54,433 bases of DNA from Hahella ganghwensis DSM 17046. GTDB lineage: Bacteria; Pseudomonadota; Gammaproteobacteria; Pseudomonadales; Oleiphilaceae. A program made the position numbers and the translations under genes. The notes under the pieces are model-generated. The model was not told the DNA's origin. It saw only the letters and a program-made list of their open reading frames with translations, and ran no database searches. The stretch spans positions 1-54,433 of the forward strand of contig NZ_AQXX01000099.1 in NCBI RefSeq assembly GCF_000376785.1. The letters are read 5' to 3'. Numbering within the stretch: position 1 is the first letter of the stretch; each line of letters opens with the position of its first letter. Shown here piece by piece: positions 7,895 through 16,892 of this stretch.

Positions 7895-10543
7895 ATGATT
7901 GACTGGAAAGAAACCACCCGTCCAAAACGTCTTTTGCTTTGCCTGGCAATAATGGGGCTGTCCCAGTCTCAATTTGCTGCAGCAAGTTCAACTCCCTCCC
8001 AGTTTTCAGATCAAACAGAAAGCCCCGCTGCTGTCGCTTCCAGGCAGCAGATTTCAGACCTGGGGGTGACCTGGCAGGTCGTTGATAACCTCCAGGACAG
8101 CTACAATAGTTTTCTGGCCGATCTCACGATTCATAATCGTAGTGATCAATTCCTGGCCGCAAAAGACTGGACGATTCATTTCAACTTTGTGCGCGATATT
8201 CTGGCGGTAACTCCGGCAGATCAGTTCAATATTGAGCATGTTAACGGTGACTTTTTCAAAATGACACCTGCTGCCGGGTTTGCCGGACTGAATCCAGGTG
8301 AATCAGTCACGGTTCGACTGAAGGCCAGCTTCTGGGCGATCAGCAAATCGGATGCACCGGCAGGTTTCTATATTGTTCATCAGGGACAGGAGCCAATGGC
8401 CATCACCGACGTGACTCTTGGTGCGCAAACTACTCTGGAACAAACCAGCCGCTTTGATGGTGATGTATTGCCTTTGGATACGGCACAGGTACGCTTTGAG
8501 CGCAATCGGCAGTATTTAGCGGGGGTCACAGCTTCCGATCATGGAACGATTCTTCCAACGCCAGCAAGTATGACGGTCAATGAGTCTGAGCCTCTGATCA
8601 TTAGTGGTCCGGTTAATTTATATTTTGATCAGCGATTTGCTCAGGAAGGGGATTATTTAAAGCGCCAGCTTGAGTCTCTGGGAATACCAGTCAACCTGGT
8701 ATCAGCTTGTGAGGAAGCGGCCAATGGGATTTGTCTGCAAGGAAGTTATGGCAGTAACCATATGCCGGAGAGCGAAGCATACCAACTGGCGAGTTCTGCA
8801 TCAGAGGGAGTTCAGATTTCGGCCCATTCCCCTGCGGGAATGTTCTATGGTGTGCAGTCTCTGTTAGCGTTGGTTCCATTGGACGCCTATCAGGGTAGCG
8901 GCTTGCCGGTGAAGCTGCCTGCTGTTCAGATTGAAGATGCTCCGCGTTTTGCCTACCGGGGAATGCACCTTGATGTGGCACGGCATTTCAGTCAGATCGA
9001 GAGTGTAAAACGACTGATCGATGTCATGGCGTTATATAAGCTGAATAAACTGCATCTTCATTTGTCAGACGATGAAGGCTGGCGTTTGGAAATTCCCAGC
9101 TTGCCTGAGTTGACAGAAGTGGGTGCCAGTCGTGGTCATACAGACACTGAGCTGGATCATCTGGTGCCGTCATTTGGGTCAGGTCCATTTGCAGACAGCA
9201 ATAATGGTTCCGGTTACTTTTCTCGTGAGGAGTTTATAGGGCTGCTGAAATATGCCGCTAATCGCCACATCGAGATTGTGCCGGAATTTGACCTGCCCGG
9301 ACATGCCCGTGCCGCAATCAAGTCTATGGAGGCGCGAGCAAAACGACTGGCGGATGCCGGTCAGCCACATCAGGGCAAGTACTTCCTGCTCAGCGATCCT
9401 GATGACCAGTCTCAGTACAAATCAGTTCAGGGTTGGACTGACAATGTGATAAACCCCTGTTTGCCCTCTACCTACTTCTTTATTAATCAGGTCGTGGGAG
9501 AAGTATTCAACATGTATCAGCAGGCAGGACTGCGTATGCCGTCTTTCCATGTCGGGGCGGATGAAGTACCTGCCGGTGTATGGAAAAACTCCGCAGCCTG
9601 TTCCCGTATGTTTGGAAAAGATGAGCTGACGGCTGATGATGTTGAGATGCTGAATCGTTTCTTCAACTCCACGGCAACCGGAATCGTCGCGGCATACGGT
9701 ACCAAGATTGCCGGCTGGGAGGAGCTTGCGTTTATTCATGAGGATGGGGGCAAAGAGGTCAATCCAAACTTTGTTGGTGGAATCATGGTGCCCTATGTCT
9801 GGAATAACGTCTGGGGTTGGGGGACAGAAGATAACGCCTATAAACTGGCTAATGCTGGTTACCCGGTGGTTTTGGCCAATGCAACCAATCTCTATTTTGA
9901 TCTGGCCTACCAGAAAGACCCGGAAGAACCTGGCTATTATTGGGCTGGCTTTGTTGATACCAGGACGGTATTCGAATTCACGCCGATGGATGTATTCAAG
10001 TCTGCCTGGACGGATCGAATGGGCAACCCCCTGAATGACGCCATGTGGGCGGGGCATACCCGATTGTCTCCTGACCGTGCGGATTTGATCACGGGTATTC
10101 AGGGTGAGCTTTGGAGTGAAAACGTGAAAACCGAAGCTGATCTCTATTATCTGGCGTTGCCTAAAATGCTGGGGTTGGCCGAAAGGGCCTGGGCGCCTCA
10201 ACCTGCCTGGGCGACAGTGGAAGATCAAGAGCAGCGGCTGCAAGGACTGGATTTGGCCTGGAGTGACTTCGCATCCCGCCTGGGGGCATACGATCTTAAA
10301 CGCCTTGATTACTGGAATGAAGGTTATGGATACCGGATTCCGTTACCCGGAGCGAAACTTGAGGACGGTACTCTGGAAGCGAATGTTGCATTTCCTGGCC
10401 TTGAGATACGCTACACCTTGGATGGCTCTGAGCCTACCGTAGACTCCATGCTGTACACGGCACCAGTGGCTGCCAGCGGCTCCGTCAAACTGAAGGCTTT
10501 CACGTCATCTGGACGTGGTAGCAGAACGGTTCAGATTCACTAA
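7895..10543 (+). CDS. Secreted/periplasmic GH20 beta-N-acetylhexosaminidase (chitobiase)
   Basis: 882 residues, the usual size of four-domain bacterial chitobiases. Signal peptide about 1-30 (ending FAAASS). Domains in order: CHB_HEX carbohydrate-binding N-terminal domain (about 48-200), GH20b alpha/beta domain (about 225-350), GH20 barrel (about 352-800) opening with FAYRGMHLDVARHF and carrying the catalytic pair D556-E557 in HVGADEVPAGVW, and a C-terminal immunoglobulin-like CHB_HEX_C domain (about 825-882, IRYTLDGSEP). It removes terminal GlcNAc from chitobiose and chitin oligomers. The enzyme depends on chitinases encoded elsewhere. Start ATG 7895 is fixed by AAGGAGAACC. It ends at a strong terminator shared with the convergent amylase gene. 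Confidence 0.93.
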   Translation: MIDWKETTRPKRLLLCLAIMGLSQSQFAAASSTPSQFSDQTESPAAVASRQQISDLGVTWQVVDNLQDSYNSFLADLTIHNRSDQFLAAKDWTIHFNFVRDILAVTPADQFNIEHVNGDFFKMTPAAGFAGLNPGESVTVRLKASFWAISKSDAPAGFYIVHQGQEPMAITDVTLGAQTTLEQTSRFDGDVLPLDTAQVRFERNRQYLAGVTASDHGTILPTPASMTVNESEPLIISGPVNLYFDQRFAQEGDYLKRQLESLGIPVNLVSACEEAANGICLQGSYGSNHMPESEAYQLASSASEGVQISAHSPAGMFYGVQSLLALVPLDAYQGSGLPVKLPAVQIEDAPRFAYRGMHLDVARHFSQIESVKRLIDVMALYKLNKLHLHLSDDEGWRLEIPSLPELTEVGASRGHTDTELDHLVPSFGSGPFADSNNGSGYFSREEFIGLLKYAANRHIEIVPEFDLPGHARAAIKSMEARAKRLADAGQPHQGKYFLLSDPDDQSQYKSVQGWTDNVINPCLPSTYFFINQVVGEVFNMYQQAGLRMPSFHVGADEVPAGVWKNSAACSRMFGKDELTADDVEMLNRFFNSTATGIVAAYGTKIAGWEELAFIHEDGGKEVNPNFVGGIMVPYVWNNVWGWGTEDNAYKLANAGYPVVLANATNLYFDLAYQKDPEEPGYYWAGFVDTRTVFEFTPMDVFKSAWTDRMGNPLNDAMWAGHTRLSPDRADLITGIQGELWSENVKTEADLYYLALPKMLGLAERAWAPQPAWATVEDQEQRLQGLDLAWSDFASRLGAYDLKRLDYWNEGYGYRIPLPGAKLEDGTLEANVAFPGLEIRYTLDGSEPTVDSMLYTAPVAASGSVKLKAFTSSGRGSRTVQIH

Positions 10544-10560
10544 TCAAGCCCTGAAACTAA

Positions 10561-10590
10561 AACGCCGACCCATAGTGGTCGGCGTTTTTT
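10561..10590. terminator. Bidirectional terminator between chitobiase and amylase genes
   Basis: AACGCCGACC (10561-10570) and GGTCGGCGTT (10577-10586) form a 10-bp perfect stem with a CATAGT loop, followed by six T on the + strand and, read from the other strand, by TTTT. It serves both convergent genes. Confidence 0.9.
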
Positions 10591-10625
10591 CATCCGGGTA
10601 TTTTGTTAGCCGCGGAACCTGATGC

Positions 10626-11963
10626 TCAGATTTCTTTCCAGACCCGGATTCCTCCGTTGTCTTCATTAACGATCAAAGAAAAGCTACCTGAGGTTACTTC
10701 ATTAGGATTACCCAGGTTAGAGTTCAGAGCGAAAACCACTTTTTTATCTGTCCCTGTTGTTACGCCCGCTAAACCGGAAACACCGTCTTTAAAGCTGATA
10801 TTGCTCCAGGCCAGTATGCCGGCGTCCTTGCGGATGCTGATCAGGTTTTTGATGAAATCCCGCATTCCCCAATCGTACATATGAGGCCAATAGACCGTAG
10901 GAGTGCCTGGAGACAGCAGGATGTAGGCGTAGGCCATCTTGCGTTTCCAGTCAGGCAGACTCCAGTGATGTTGTCCGCCCAACGGGCCAGGAGAATACCC
11001 GGTGTCATGGTTATCCACGAAGGTGACTGCCACTTCGCGCCATTGGGTCGAGGGGTTGGCGTTCAGGCCATAACGCCATTCGGAAATGCCAGCATTCTGC
11101 ATTCTTTCCTTGAGGGCGAAATCGAAGACTGAACAATTTGAACTGTTGGTAAAGTCCTTCAGGATTTCCTGCCAGCTGGCGTTATGACGCCAGTCGTTGG
11201 AAGGATACTCCGCTGGACCTTTCCAGAGTTCGCCGACACAGTATCCTTGGTCAAATGTGTTCTGCATCCAGGAATCGATTCTGTCGGGATTGTAGCCTCT
11301 GACGAAATCAAATCTGTAGCCACCGGCACTATAGTGATTTTTGAGGTTGCTCAGTTCATCCTTAAAGCGCTGGTAGATCGTGGCGTCAGCCGTATTCAGG
11401 TCTGAACCGCCATCGATAAAGGGGTCGCCGTCATCGCAACCGAAACAATCATTGCGGTAATGCCCTTGTCCAGCTGGGTAATCGAACCCATCTCCGGAAA
11501 TCCCGCGATTATGGTGATTGGGGACAATATCGTAAATGACCTTGACGCCTTTGCTGCTCAATGCGGATGCAGCCTGCTTCAGTTGATAGTCATTGCCGTA
11601 ACGTCCGTTTTTATCGAAGTCTGTCCAGAAGTAGCCTTCGCCACCAAAGGTGACGCCGTTACCTGCATCGTAGGAAGACTGATCACGCCAGGGGACTGGC
11701 ATCCAGATGGCCGTGAAGCCATCATCTTTGATTTGCTGGGCCTGATCCTTAAGGATGTTGTACCAGTTATATTCTGCAGTTCGTACCACATTCCAGTGGA
11801 ATCCCTGGAGGATAATTTCGTCCCCGCCATGGAAGCGGACGCCGCCTCCACTTTTTCCGGAGACGTCTGCAGATGCGAAGGGGGCGGTGAATACTAAGCT
11901 GGCTGAGACAACCAGGGAGAATTTGGTTCTTTTTAATATGGGAAGCATTTTTATTATGTTCAT
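10626..11963 (-). CDS. Secreted GH13 alpha-amylase, maltotetraose-forming type
   Basis: 445 residues. Signal peptide about 1-32 (ending FASADV). The mature sequence matches, in my memory, the Pseudomonas G4-forming exo-amylase family along its length: RFHGGDEIILQGFHWNVVR at the start of the barrel, GYFWTDFDKNGRYG, then the catalytic triad D219 (GGYRFDFVRG), E245 (CVGELWKGP) and D320 (FVDNHDTGYSPG). Members release maltotetraose from starch chain ends. The protein stops after the beta-sandwich domain C; the CBM20 starch-binding domain and linker that some relatives carry are absent. It is transcribed towards the chitobiase gene. A hydrophobic signal start MNIIKMLPILKRT is preceded by an AT-rich promoter-like stretch. 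Confidence 0.92.
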   Translation of the reverse strand: MNIIKMLPILKRTKFSLVVSASLVFTAPFASADVSGKSGGGVRFHGGDEIILQGFHWNVVRTAEYNWYNILKDQAQQIKDDGFTAIWMPVPWRDQSSYDAGNGVTFGGEGYFWTDFDKNGRYGNDYQLKQAASALSSKGVKVIYDIVPNHHNRGISGDGFDYPAGQGHYRNDCFGCDDGDPFIDGGSDLNTADATIYQRFKDELSNLKNHYSAGGYRFDFVRGYNPDRIDSWMQNTFDQGYCVGELWKGPAEYPSNDWRHNASWQEILKDFTNSSNCSVFDFALKERMQNAGISEWRYGLNANPSTQWREVAVTFVDNHDTGYSPGPLGGQHHWSLPDWKRKMAYAYILLSPGTPTVYWPHMYDWGMRDFIKNLISIRKDAGILAWSNISFKDGVSGLAGVTTGTDKKVVFALNSNLGNPNEVTSGSFSLIVNEDNGGIRVWKEI

Positions 11964-12258
11964 GTTAGAGAATTTTTTATTTGTCGGTTTACCGATTTTT
12001 ATGGCCTCTACAACTACCAGGACCCACTTTAAATAGAGCGGTTACGCTTGCACATCCTCCAGTGGAGGGGAGGCTGAGGGGGAGATAGGGTGATTAGGAT
12101 GGCCGGACTATGGCAAATGGATGGAGGTGTCATCTTTTAGTAAGACACTACTTGGTAAGAATCTGTGCCGATATGGTGAAAAGTTTGTCTGTGGTTAACA
12201 AGGCCCGGCCAAATTCCCGAGCCTCTGTTGAAGGAAACAGATCTTTTTCGGGGGCACC
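11964..12258. other. Intergenic region upstream of the amylase gene
   Basis: No gene seen. It holds the amylase promoter (reading leftwards) and the 3' end of the convergent-side DMT transporter. A short palindrome CCTCCA-G-TGGAGG lies at about 12056-12068 and is followed by a purine-rich run (GGGGAGG, GGGGGAGA). This vaguely resembles maltose-regulator half-sites but is not good enough to call. Confidence 0.4.
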
Positions 12259-13182
12259 TCAGGAATCTGCCAGTACCCCAGTGGTGGTTTTACGCAGTCT
12301 GAAAAGCCCAAGGGATGTCAGAAGCCCCAGTATAACAAAAGATACGCCTGCGTATTCAGCATAACTTGGGGGCTCATTCAAAATCCAGTCTCCGAATAAT
12401 ACCGCCAGTCCCGGTGCCAGTGAAACAAACACCGCGGCTTGTGCTGCTCCCAGTATGGAGATGGATTTAGTGTAACAAACCAGGGCTAGCGCAGCGGCCA
12501 ATACCCCTTGGAACACTCCCTGTGTTATCAGCTCCTGCCAACTGGCTTCGAGTATTTGGGGATCGCCAAAGGCCAGATACCCCGGGACATAAAATACCAT
12601 GGACAGCACAGAGACAATGGCTGCCCCCATGACTGGTGAAACATTGAATCTCTTGCTGTTGAGCGTGTAGGAAGCCCAAAGAAAACCGGATACGACAAAG
12701 AGTAGATCCCCCATCCAGGCGTCAGCCAAAGATTCAGAAGACGTGGTGATACTGCGATAACCGATACTCAATATACCCAGCAAAATCAGGGTAAAACCTG
12801 CCCATCGGTGGCGGGTCGGGCGGTCGCCGAGCAGAAGGATACTGCCTAAAGTCGAAAACAGGAATGTGCCCCCAGAGATAATGACGCCGCCATGGCTGGC
12901 AGGGGCGAGAGTCAAACCACCTACGCTGATGAGTACATAAGGAGCCCCGGCGCCTGTCGTCAGTATCAATGCCTGTTTCCAGCTCAGGCCACCGAGTCCG
13001 AGCTTTATCACCCACGGTAGAAATATCACTCCGGCAACGGCAAAGCGAATGGCCGCCACATCATAAGCCGTCAAAGTCTGTTGCACCCCAAGCCGGGAGA
13101 CAACTGGCCAGATTCCCCATATTAAGGCGGCCAGAACTCCCATGGCAATACCTTGCCCAATGCGGGCTCTTTCGTCCGTCAC
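12259..13182 (-). CDS. DMT-superfamily (EamA) inner-membrane exporter
   Basis: 307 residues with about ten hydrophobic segments arranged as two EamA repeats (about 12-140 and 155-292). Signature pieces are the first helix ALIWGIWPVVSRLGVQ, the end-of-repeat FILGLLTSLGLF and the glutamate-proline turn in LNEPPSYAEYAGVSFV. EamA proteins export amino acids or other small metabolites with proton exchange. The divergent neighbour is an Lrp/AsnC-type regulator 140 bp away, a common pairing for amino-acid exporters, so the transporter is probably under its control (inference). The substrate cannot be read from sequence. Confidence 0.88.
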   Translation of the reverse strand: MTDERARIGQGIAMGVLAALIWGIWPVVSRLGVQQTLTAYDVAAIRFAVAGVIFLPWVIKLGLGGLSWKQALILTTGAGAPYVLISVGGLTLAPASHGGVIISGGTFLFSTLGSILLLGDRPTRHRWAGFTLILLGILSIGYRSITTSSESLADAWMGDLLFVVSGFLWASYTLNSKRFNVSPVMGAAIVSVLSMVFYVPGYLAFGDPQILEASWQELITQGVFQGVLAAALALVCYTKSISILGAAQAAVFVSLAPGLAVLFGDWILNEPPSYAEYAGVSFVILGLLTSLGLFRLRKTTTGVLADS

Positions 13183-13322
13183 AACTCACCTACCGTTATC
13201 TTAGACATCTACTCCAAAGGGGGATATTGTAAAAGTGGGAGTGTGACCTATATATGCAAACTGGTGCACCCAACTGCATAAATTCACTTCATTTTTCAAA
13301 TAGACGCACTTATGAGGCGAAT

Positions 13323-13784
13323 ATGAGTGTATTGGATTCGTTTGACGTCGCGTTGCTAAGGGCATTGCAGGAAAACTGTCAGCAGACCTCACAACAGTTG
13401 GCTGAACAGATTGGTCTGTCTCCAACGGCAGTGCAAAGAAGGATAAAAAAGCTCAGAGAGCAGGGTGTCATCCAAAAAGAAGTGGCGATTCTCAATACCC
13501 AGATGCTGGGAAACAGGATGACAGTGATCATTCAGGTGATTCTCGAAAAAGGTGGGCCGCAAGTCGTCGATGCATTCAAGCGGCGCATGCGAAAATTTCG
13601 CGAAGTGCAGCAATGTTATTACGTCGCTGGAGAGTATGACTTTGTTTTGGTGGTAAATGTGGGCAACATTACCGAGTACGACATACTGACCCGAAAACTG
13701 TTTCCGGAGGATCTGAAGATCAGTAAGTTTTATACCATTATTGCCATTGAGGCAGTAAAGGCAGATTTGAGTCTGCCTATATAA
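13323..13784 (+). CDS. Lrp/AsnC-family transcriptional regulator
   Basis: 153 residues from ATG 13323, preceded by GAGGCG; the longer frame from 13254 adds 23 residues with no family similarity. Residues 4-64 are the Lrp helix-turn-helix (LDSFDVALLRAL, then LSPTAVQRRIKKLREQGVI) and 70-150 the RAM effector/oligomerisation domain (YVAGEYDFVLVVNV is the ligand-site strand). Such proteins sense amino acids. It is divergent from the DMT exporter and probably regulates it and itself. Its 3' end faces the hydrolase gene 16 bases away. Confidence 0.9.
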   Translation: MSVLDSFDVALLRALQENCQQTSQQLAEQIGLSPTAVQRRIKKLREQGVIQKEVAILNTQMLGNRMTVIIQVILEKGGPQVVDAFKRRMRKFREVQQCYYVAGEYDFVLVVNVGNITEYDILTRKLFPEDLKISKFYTIIAIEAVKADLSLPI

Positions 13785-13800
13785 AGATTGGGAAACGGAA

Positions 13801-14619
13801 TTATTGTTTCTTGAGGCTTTTATCGTCGACTGCTTTCAGTAGGACACGCACGACCGCTGGCGAGGTGAAAATGTCATGCCCGCCATCCACCAATTTAAGT
13901 TCTGGGTGTTTGCCTGTTGTTTGTAATGCTTCAAAGTATTGCCGGGTAAGGGCGGGTGGTGCAACGACATCACTCTCTCCGGCAATCAGGGTGATTTTCG
14001 TATTTACGGGTACCTTATCCACATGATCTATCGGGGACTCTGTTTGCAGGTTTCCTTCAAAAATAGGCTTTTGGGTCAGTTTGTACATGCCACGGCGCCA
14101 TTGATTGATGTCGCAGGGACACGACACTATCACGGCGTGATCCACAAGTTCTGGATAACGGGCAATCAGGTTTCCTGTAATGGCAGCCCCTCCGGAGTGT
14201 CCTGCAAGAATGGTGTGACTGGCCTGGTGAACAGACTTCAGTTTTTGGATCGCTTTTGCGATCTGGTCTACACGGGGCTGATCGTAGTTGTCACCAACGG
14301 CATTCCCTTTGACTCCATCGGAAGTACGCCCTTCAGGATCTGAGTAGCCGGGCCGGAGCATTCCGACGGCAATGAGATTTTTGCTGTTTGAGGCGATAGT
14401 CTGAGCCAGCCGATATTGATAATCGGGTGGATGTAAGGGAGCATCGCCATGCAGCACAATCATTAAAGTAGGATGAGCTGACTGGTCGGGGCTTGGAAAG
14501 GTTTTGACTTTGGTGCAGGCTGCTGCTGCCCATACTTCATTGTTAATGTCATCGCACTGGCCATAAGCGACCGGCGTTAACAGTAGCAAAATGAAAATAC
14601 TGAAGATATGCCTGAGCAA
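13801..14619 (-). CDS. Secreted alpha/beta hydrolase
   Basis: 272 residues from a TTG at 14619. The longest frame (from 14838) would overlap the HAD gene by 160 bases and puts 73 unrelated residues before the signal peptide; the TTG has AAAGGGAG 7-8 bases upstream and gives a clean Sec signal peptide, LLRHIFSIFILLLLTPVAYG. The mature chain has an alpha/beta-hydrolase fold: HG(D) oxyanion strand LMIVLHGDAP, nucleophile elbow G-H-S-G-G (ILAGHSGGAAITG), acid in LIAGESDVVAP and histidine in VDGGHDIF. Substrate unknown; esterase or short-peptide/lipid hydrolase are options. Last gene of an AraC-HAD-hydrolase run. Confidence 0.8.
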   Translation of the reverse strand: MLRHIFSIFILLLLTPVAYGQCDDINNEVWAAAACTKVKTFPSPDQSAHPTLMIVLHGDAPLHPPDYQYRLAQTIASNSKNLIAVGMLRPGYSDPEGRTSDGVKGNAVGDNYDQPRVDQIAKAIQKLKSVHQASHTILAGHSGGAAITGNLIARYPELVDHAVIVSCPCDINQWRRGMYKLTQKPIFEGNLQTESPIDHVDKVPVNTKITLIAGESDVVAPPALTRQYFEALQTTGKHPELKLVDGGHDIFTSPAVVRVLLKAVDDKSLKKQ

Positions 14620-14677
14620 AGTTGCACTCCCTTTCCTGGAAATAACTGAGCGTCTGATCGTACACCCTATCGGGTGT

Positions 14678-15397
14678 TCATGACGGTTGAACTGAGCGGC
14701 CGAAAACCTCCACAGCATCCCGGAAGGCCAATAAGTCTGAAAAGGTGGCCAGGGCATCCGGATGCTCCTGTCCGCCAACCAGAATACAATCAATGTTCGC
14801 TGCTCTGGCACCTCCCAGGTCACGCCTGACAGAGTCACCGATCATTAATGCATCTTTCGGGTGGACTGCCAGTTCCTCAAGCACAGCCATAAAGGGACGG
14901 GGCGAAGGTTTGACGCAACCGTGGTCAGAAGAAAAGGACAGTGCGCCAAATAGGTCTTCGATTCCCTGTTGTCGAAAAGTTTCTCTCCAGGCAATGCTGG
15001 GAGACCAGATATCTACCACAGCCGCCAGTCTGAAATGTTTGGCCAGCTGATGCAGGGCTTCAACAAATTCCGCTGGAATGATTCCCTGCTCATGATAAGA
15101 AAAGGTCGCAATCAGGCGATCAACTTCGCTTGAGTCCATTGGTATATCCAGCGTTTCCAGAAAAGCTGTTTCAACGCTGGGGAAGCAATGCCGGTAGGCT
15201 TCATCGGGATATCGCTTTGCCAGATAATCAAAGGCCTGTGTCATGACCTGATGAAGTTCGTGTTTATCCAGCTTGCCGCCAATAGAATGGTAGTAGACGG
15301 AATAGTCTTCATTTTCGCCAAAACGGTCTTCGCCGAACATAAACGTACTGTTCATATCCAGCAGTAGTGCATTCTTGCCGTCGAGAACTTTTTGCAT
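14678..15397 (-). CDS. HAD-superfamily hydrolase with Asn in place of the second motif-I Asp
   Basis: 239 residues. Motif I is LLLDMNSTFMFGEDRFG: the nucleophile D14 is present, but the general acid/base position two residues later is asparagine (DxN) instead of the aspartate of ordinary phosphatases. Motif II is in LSFSSDHG, motif III the lysine of CVKPSPRPF, and motif IV D-S-V-R-R-D in MIGDSVRRDLGGARAAN, so the rest of the active site is intact. The cap region (about 20-110) is helical. It may be a non-phosphatase HAD or a slow phosphatase. It lies 22 bases after the AraC-type gene and 58 bases before the hydrolase, so it is probably part of one operon. Confidence 0.85.
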   Translation of the reverse strand: MQKVLDGKNALLLDMNSTFMFGEDRFGENEDYSVYYHSIGGKLDKHELHQVMTQAFDYLAKRYPDEAYRHCFPSVETAFLETLDIPMDSSEVDRLIATFSYHEQGIIPAEFVEALHQLAKHFRLAAVVDIWSPSIAWRETFRQQGIEDLFGALSFSSDHGCVKPSPRPFMAVLEELAVHPKDALMIGDSVRRDLGGARAANIDCILVGGQEHPDALATFSDLLAFRDAVEVFGRSVQPS

Positions 15398-15419
15398 AGG
15401 TCGCTGTTACTCTGTTTTC

Positions 15420-16304
15420 TCACTGGAGAGGTAAATAGATGTCAGTGATCATCTCATGTTCAGGAACCTCTGGAAAGAAGCTGACTCTGTGAAAAAACAA
15501 GGGAAAATCTCTGACCTGATAATCGCTCCGGGGTAGCCATTTTGAGTAGAGGTATTCAACTTTACGTCCGAGTTGATCGTCTGATCCAGTGTGGCGAACT
15601 CTGGCGCAAAGGCCAGGGGGAATTGTTTTGCTTAGGATTCCGAGATCGTTGGCGGGTAATGGCCCCTGAATAGAAACGCAAAGATCAAAGCGGAAATCCT
15701 CATCTGCGACTTGCTCAGGGTTATCATAAACAAGATTGTATGTGTCGCTGACTTTGGGCGATAGGTTGTGCTCCCGACGCCACTGGATAAAGTGTCTGAT
15801 GGTGTCTCCCAAAAGATGGGGGCTACCCCGATGCTCCAGCACGGCAACAGATGTTTCGGGGAACTCAATGACGTCTATTTGTATATTCTGTTCGTTGTCT
15901 AACTCGAGCATATCGATACCTGTTGTCAGATTGGTGTGTTGTTTAAACTGAAGCCAGCTATTCCAGAGTGGCTTTTCCCGAAATTCAGACGGTGTCTGAC
16001 CGAGTGTTTTCTTGAAGGCGCGGGTGAATGATTCTGCATTTTCGTAGCCACTTTCCAATGCAATATCAGTAATCGACAGATGCTCCCGGAAAGCCAGTTG
16101 GTAGGAAGCCCGCTTTAGTTTCTTCATCTGGATATACCTGAAGACACTGATTCCGAATATGGCTGAAAACTGGCGGTGAAAGTGAAACTTCGAGAAGGCC
16201 GCGACCTCGCATAAATCCACTAGCTGGATGTCCTGAAACAATTGCTGGTCGATGTAATCGAGTACTTTCCGAAACCGATTGATATATTGTTTATTGATCG
16301 TCAT
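15420..16304 (-). CDS. AraC-family regulator with GyrI-like effector domain
   Basis: 294 residues from ATG 16304. The upstream in-frame ATG (16319) is less likely because the GGGAGG ribosome site lies between the two. Residues about 5-105 hold two AraC helix-turn-helices: FSKFHFHRQFSAIFGISVFRY and ITDIALESGYENAESFTRAFKKTLG. The rest (about 130-294) is a GyrI-like/SHV domain (INVIEFPETSVAVLEHRGSP-type start, ending ITDIYLPL), which binds small hydrophobic or cationic ligands in SoxS/Rob/BmrR-like proteins. It heads the HAD and secreted hydrolase genes, its probable operon partners. Confidence 0.9.
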   Translation of the reverse strand: MTINKQYINRFRKVLDYIDQQLFQDIQLVDLCEVAAFSKFHFHRQFSAIFGISVFRYIQMKKLKRASYQLAFREHLSITDIALESGYENAESFTRAFKKTLGQTPSEFREKPLWNSWLQFKQHTNLTTGIDMLELDNEQNIQIDVIEFPETSVAVLEHRGSPHLLGDTIRHFIQWRREHNLSPKVSDTYNLVYDNPEQVADEDFRFDLCVSIQGPLPANDLGILSKTIPPGLCARVRHTGSDDQLGRKVEYLYSKWLPRSDYQVRDFPLFFHRVSFFPEVPEHEMITDIYLPLQ

Positions 16305-16402
16305 GAATAAGCCTCCCATGGGGTTATCACTCTAACGCCCGGAGTTATTTCCCGCCTGACAAGTATTGCTGAAATGCGATGGTTCTATTTAGAGATCATC
16401 AT

Positions 16403-16621
16403 TTAAAGAGCATTCGGCTTGTTATCCGCTGGTGCACCTGTATCACATTTGCGACACTCAAGAATATGTCCCAGCATAGATCTGCGACCTTCCCCGGAAA
16501 TCACCCAGGGACGATTGATCCAGGGCGGCTGATGACGGACATGCTGAAAATGGCCGCACGCAAGCTCCGCGACCCAATGTTGTTCATCATCCTGGTGAAA
16601 ACCGGTAATCTTCTGCTGCAT
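16403..16621 (-). CDS. DUF3565 family small zinc-ribbon-like protein
   Basis: 72 residues. The whole sequence is typical of DUF3565: ITGFHQDDEQHWVAELACGH at the start, then QHVRHQPPWINRPWV, and the closing LECRKCD. Conserved C-G-H, H-x-x-P-P-W and C-x2-C residues look like a zinc site. Function is not established; it is cytoplasmic, with no signal or membrane segment. It lies 98 bases upstream of the AraC-type gene on the same strand and may be co-transcribed. Confidence 0.85.
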   Translation of the reverse strand: MQQKITGFHQDDEQHWVAELACGHFQHVRHQPPWINRPWVISGEGRRSMLGHILECRKCDTGAPADNKPNAL

Positions 16622-16892
16622 CTATCTACCTTGGTTTATCATTATTGCCCAGTATATAAGGCATTTTGTCAGCCAAGAAAGTCTGCAAAGGGTTGATGAA
16701 AATCAGAGACGGCACCTGTTCTCTTCGTTGAGAGAGGGAAGTGCTGTTTCAGGTGGAAACTGAGACATCGGTCCATGGCTTTCGCCTTCTATTATTCGTA
16801 AACTTTGGGAAGTTCCTGGAAACTGAAGGCAATGCTGACAGTCCATAAGAATAAAGGCTTCCCCGTGAGAGCCACCGACAATAGGTAACCAG

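Noticed and set aside
9422-10243. 273-codon open frame antisense to the chitobiase
   Set aside because: Shadow frame of the GH20 catalytic domain.
12056-12090. MalT-like GGGGA(T/G)GA sites upstream of the amylase gene
   Set aside because: Only a loose purine-rich match; orientation and spacing do not form a recognised array.
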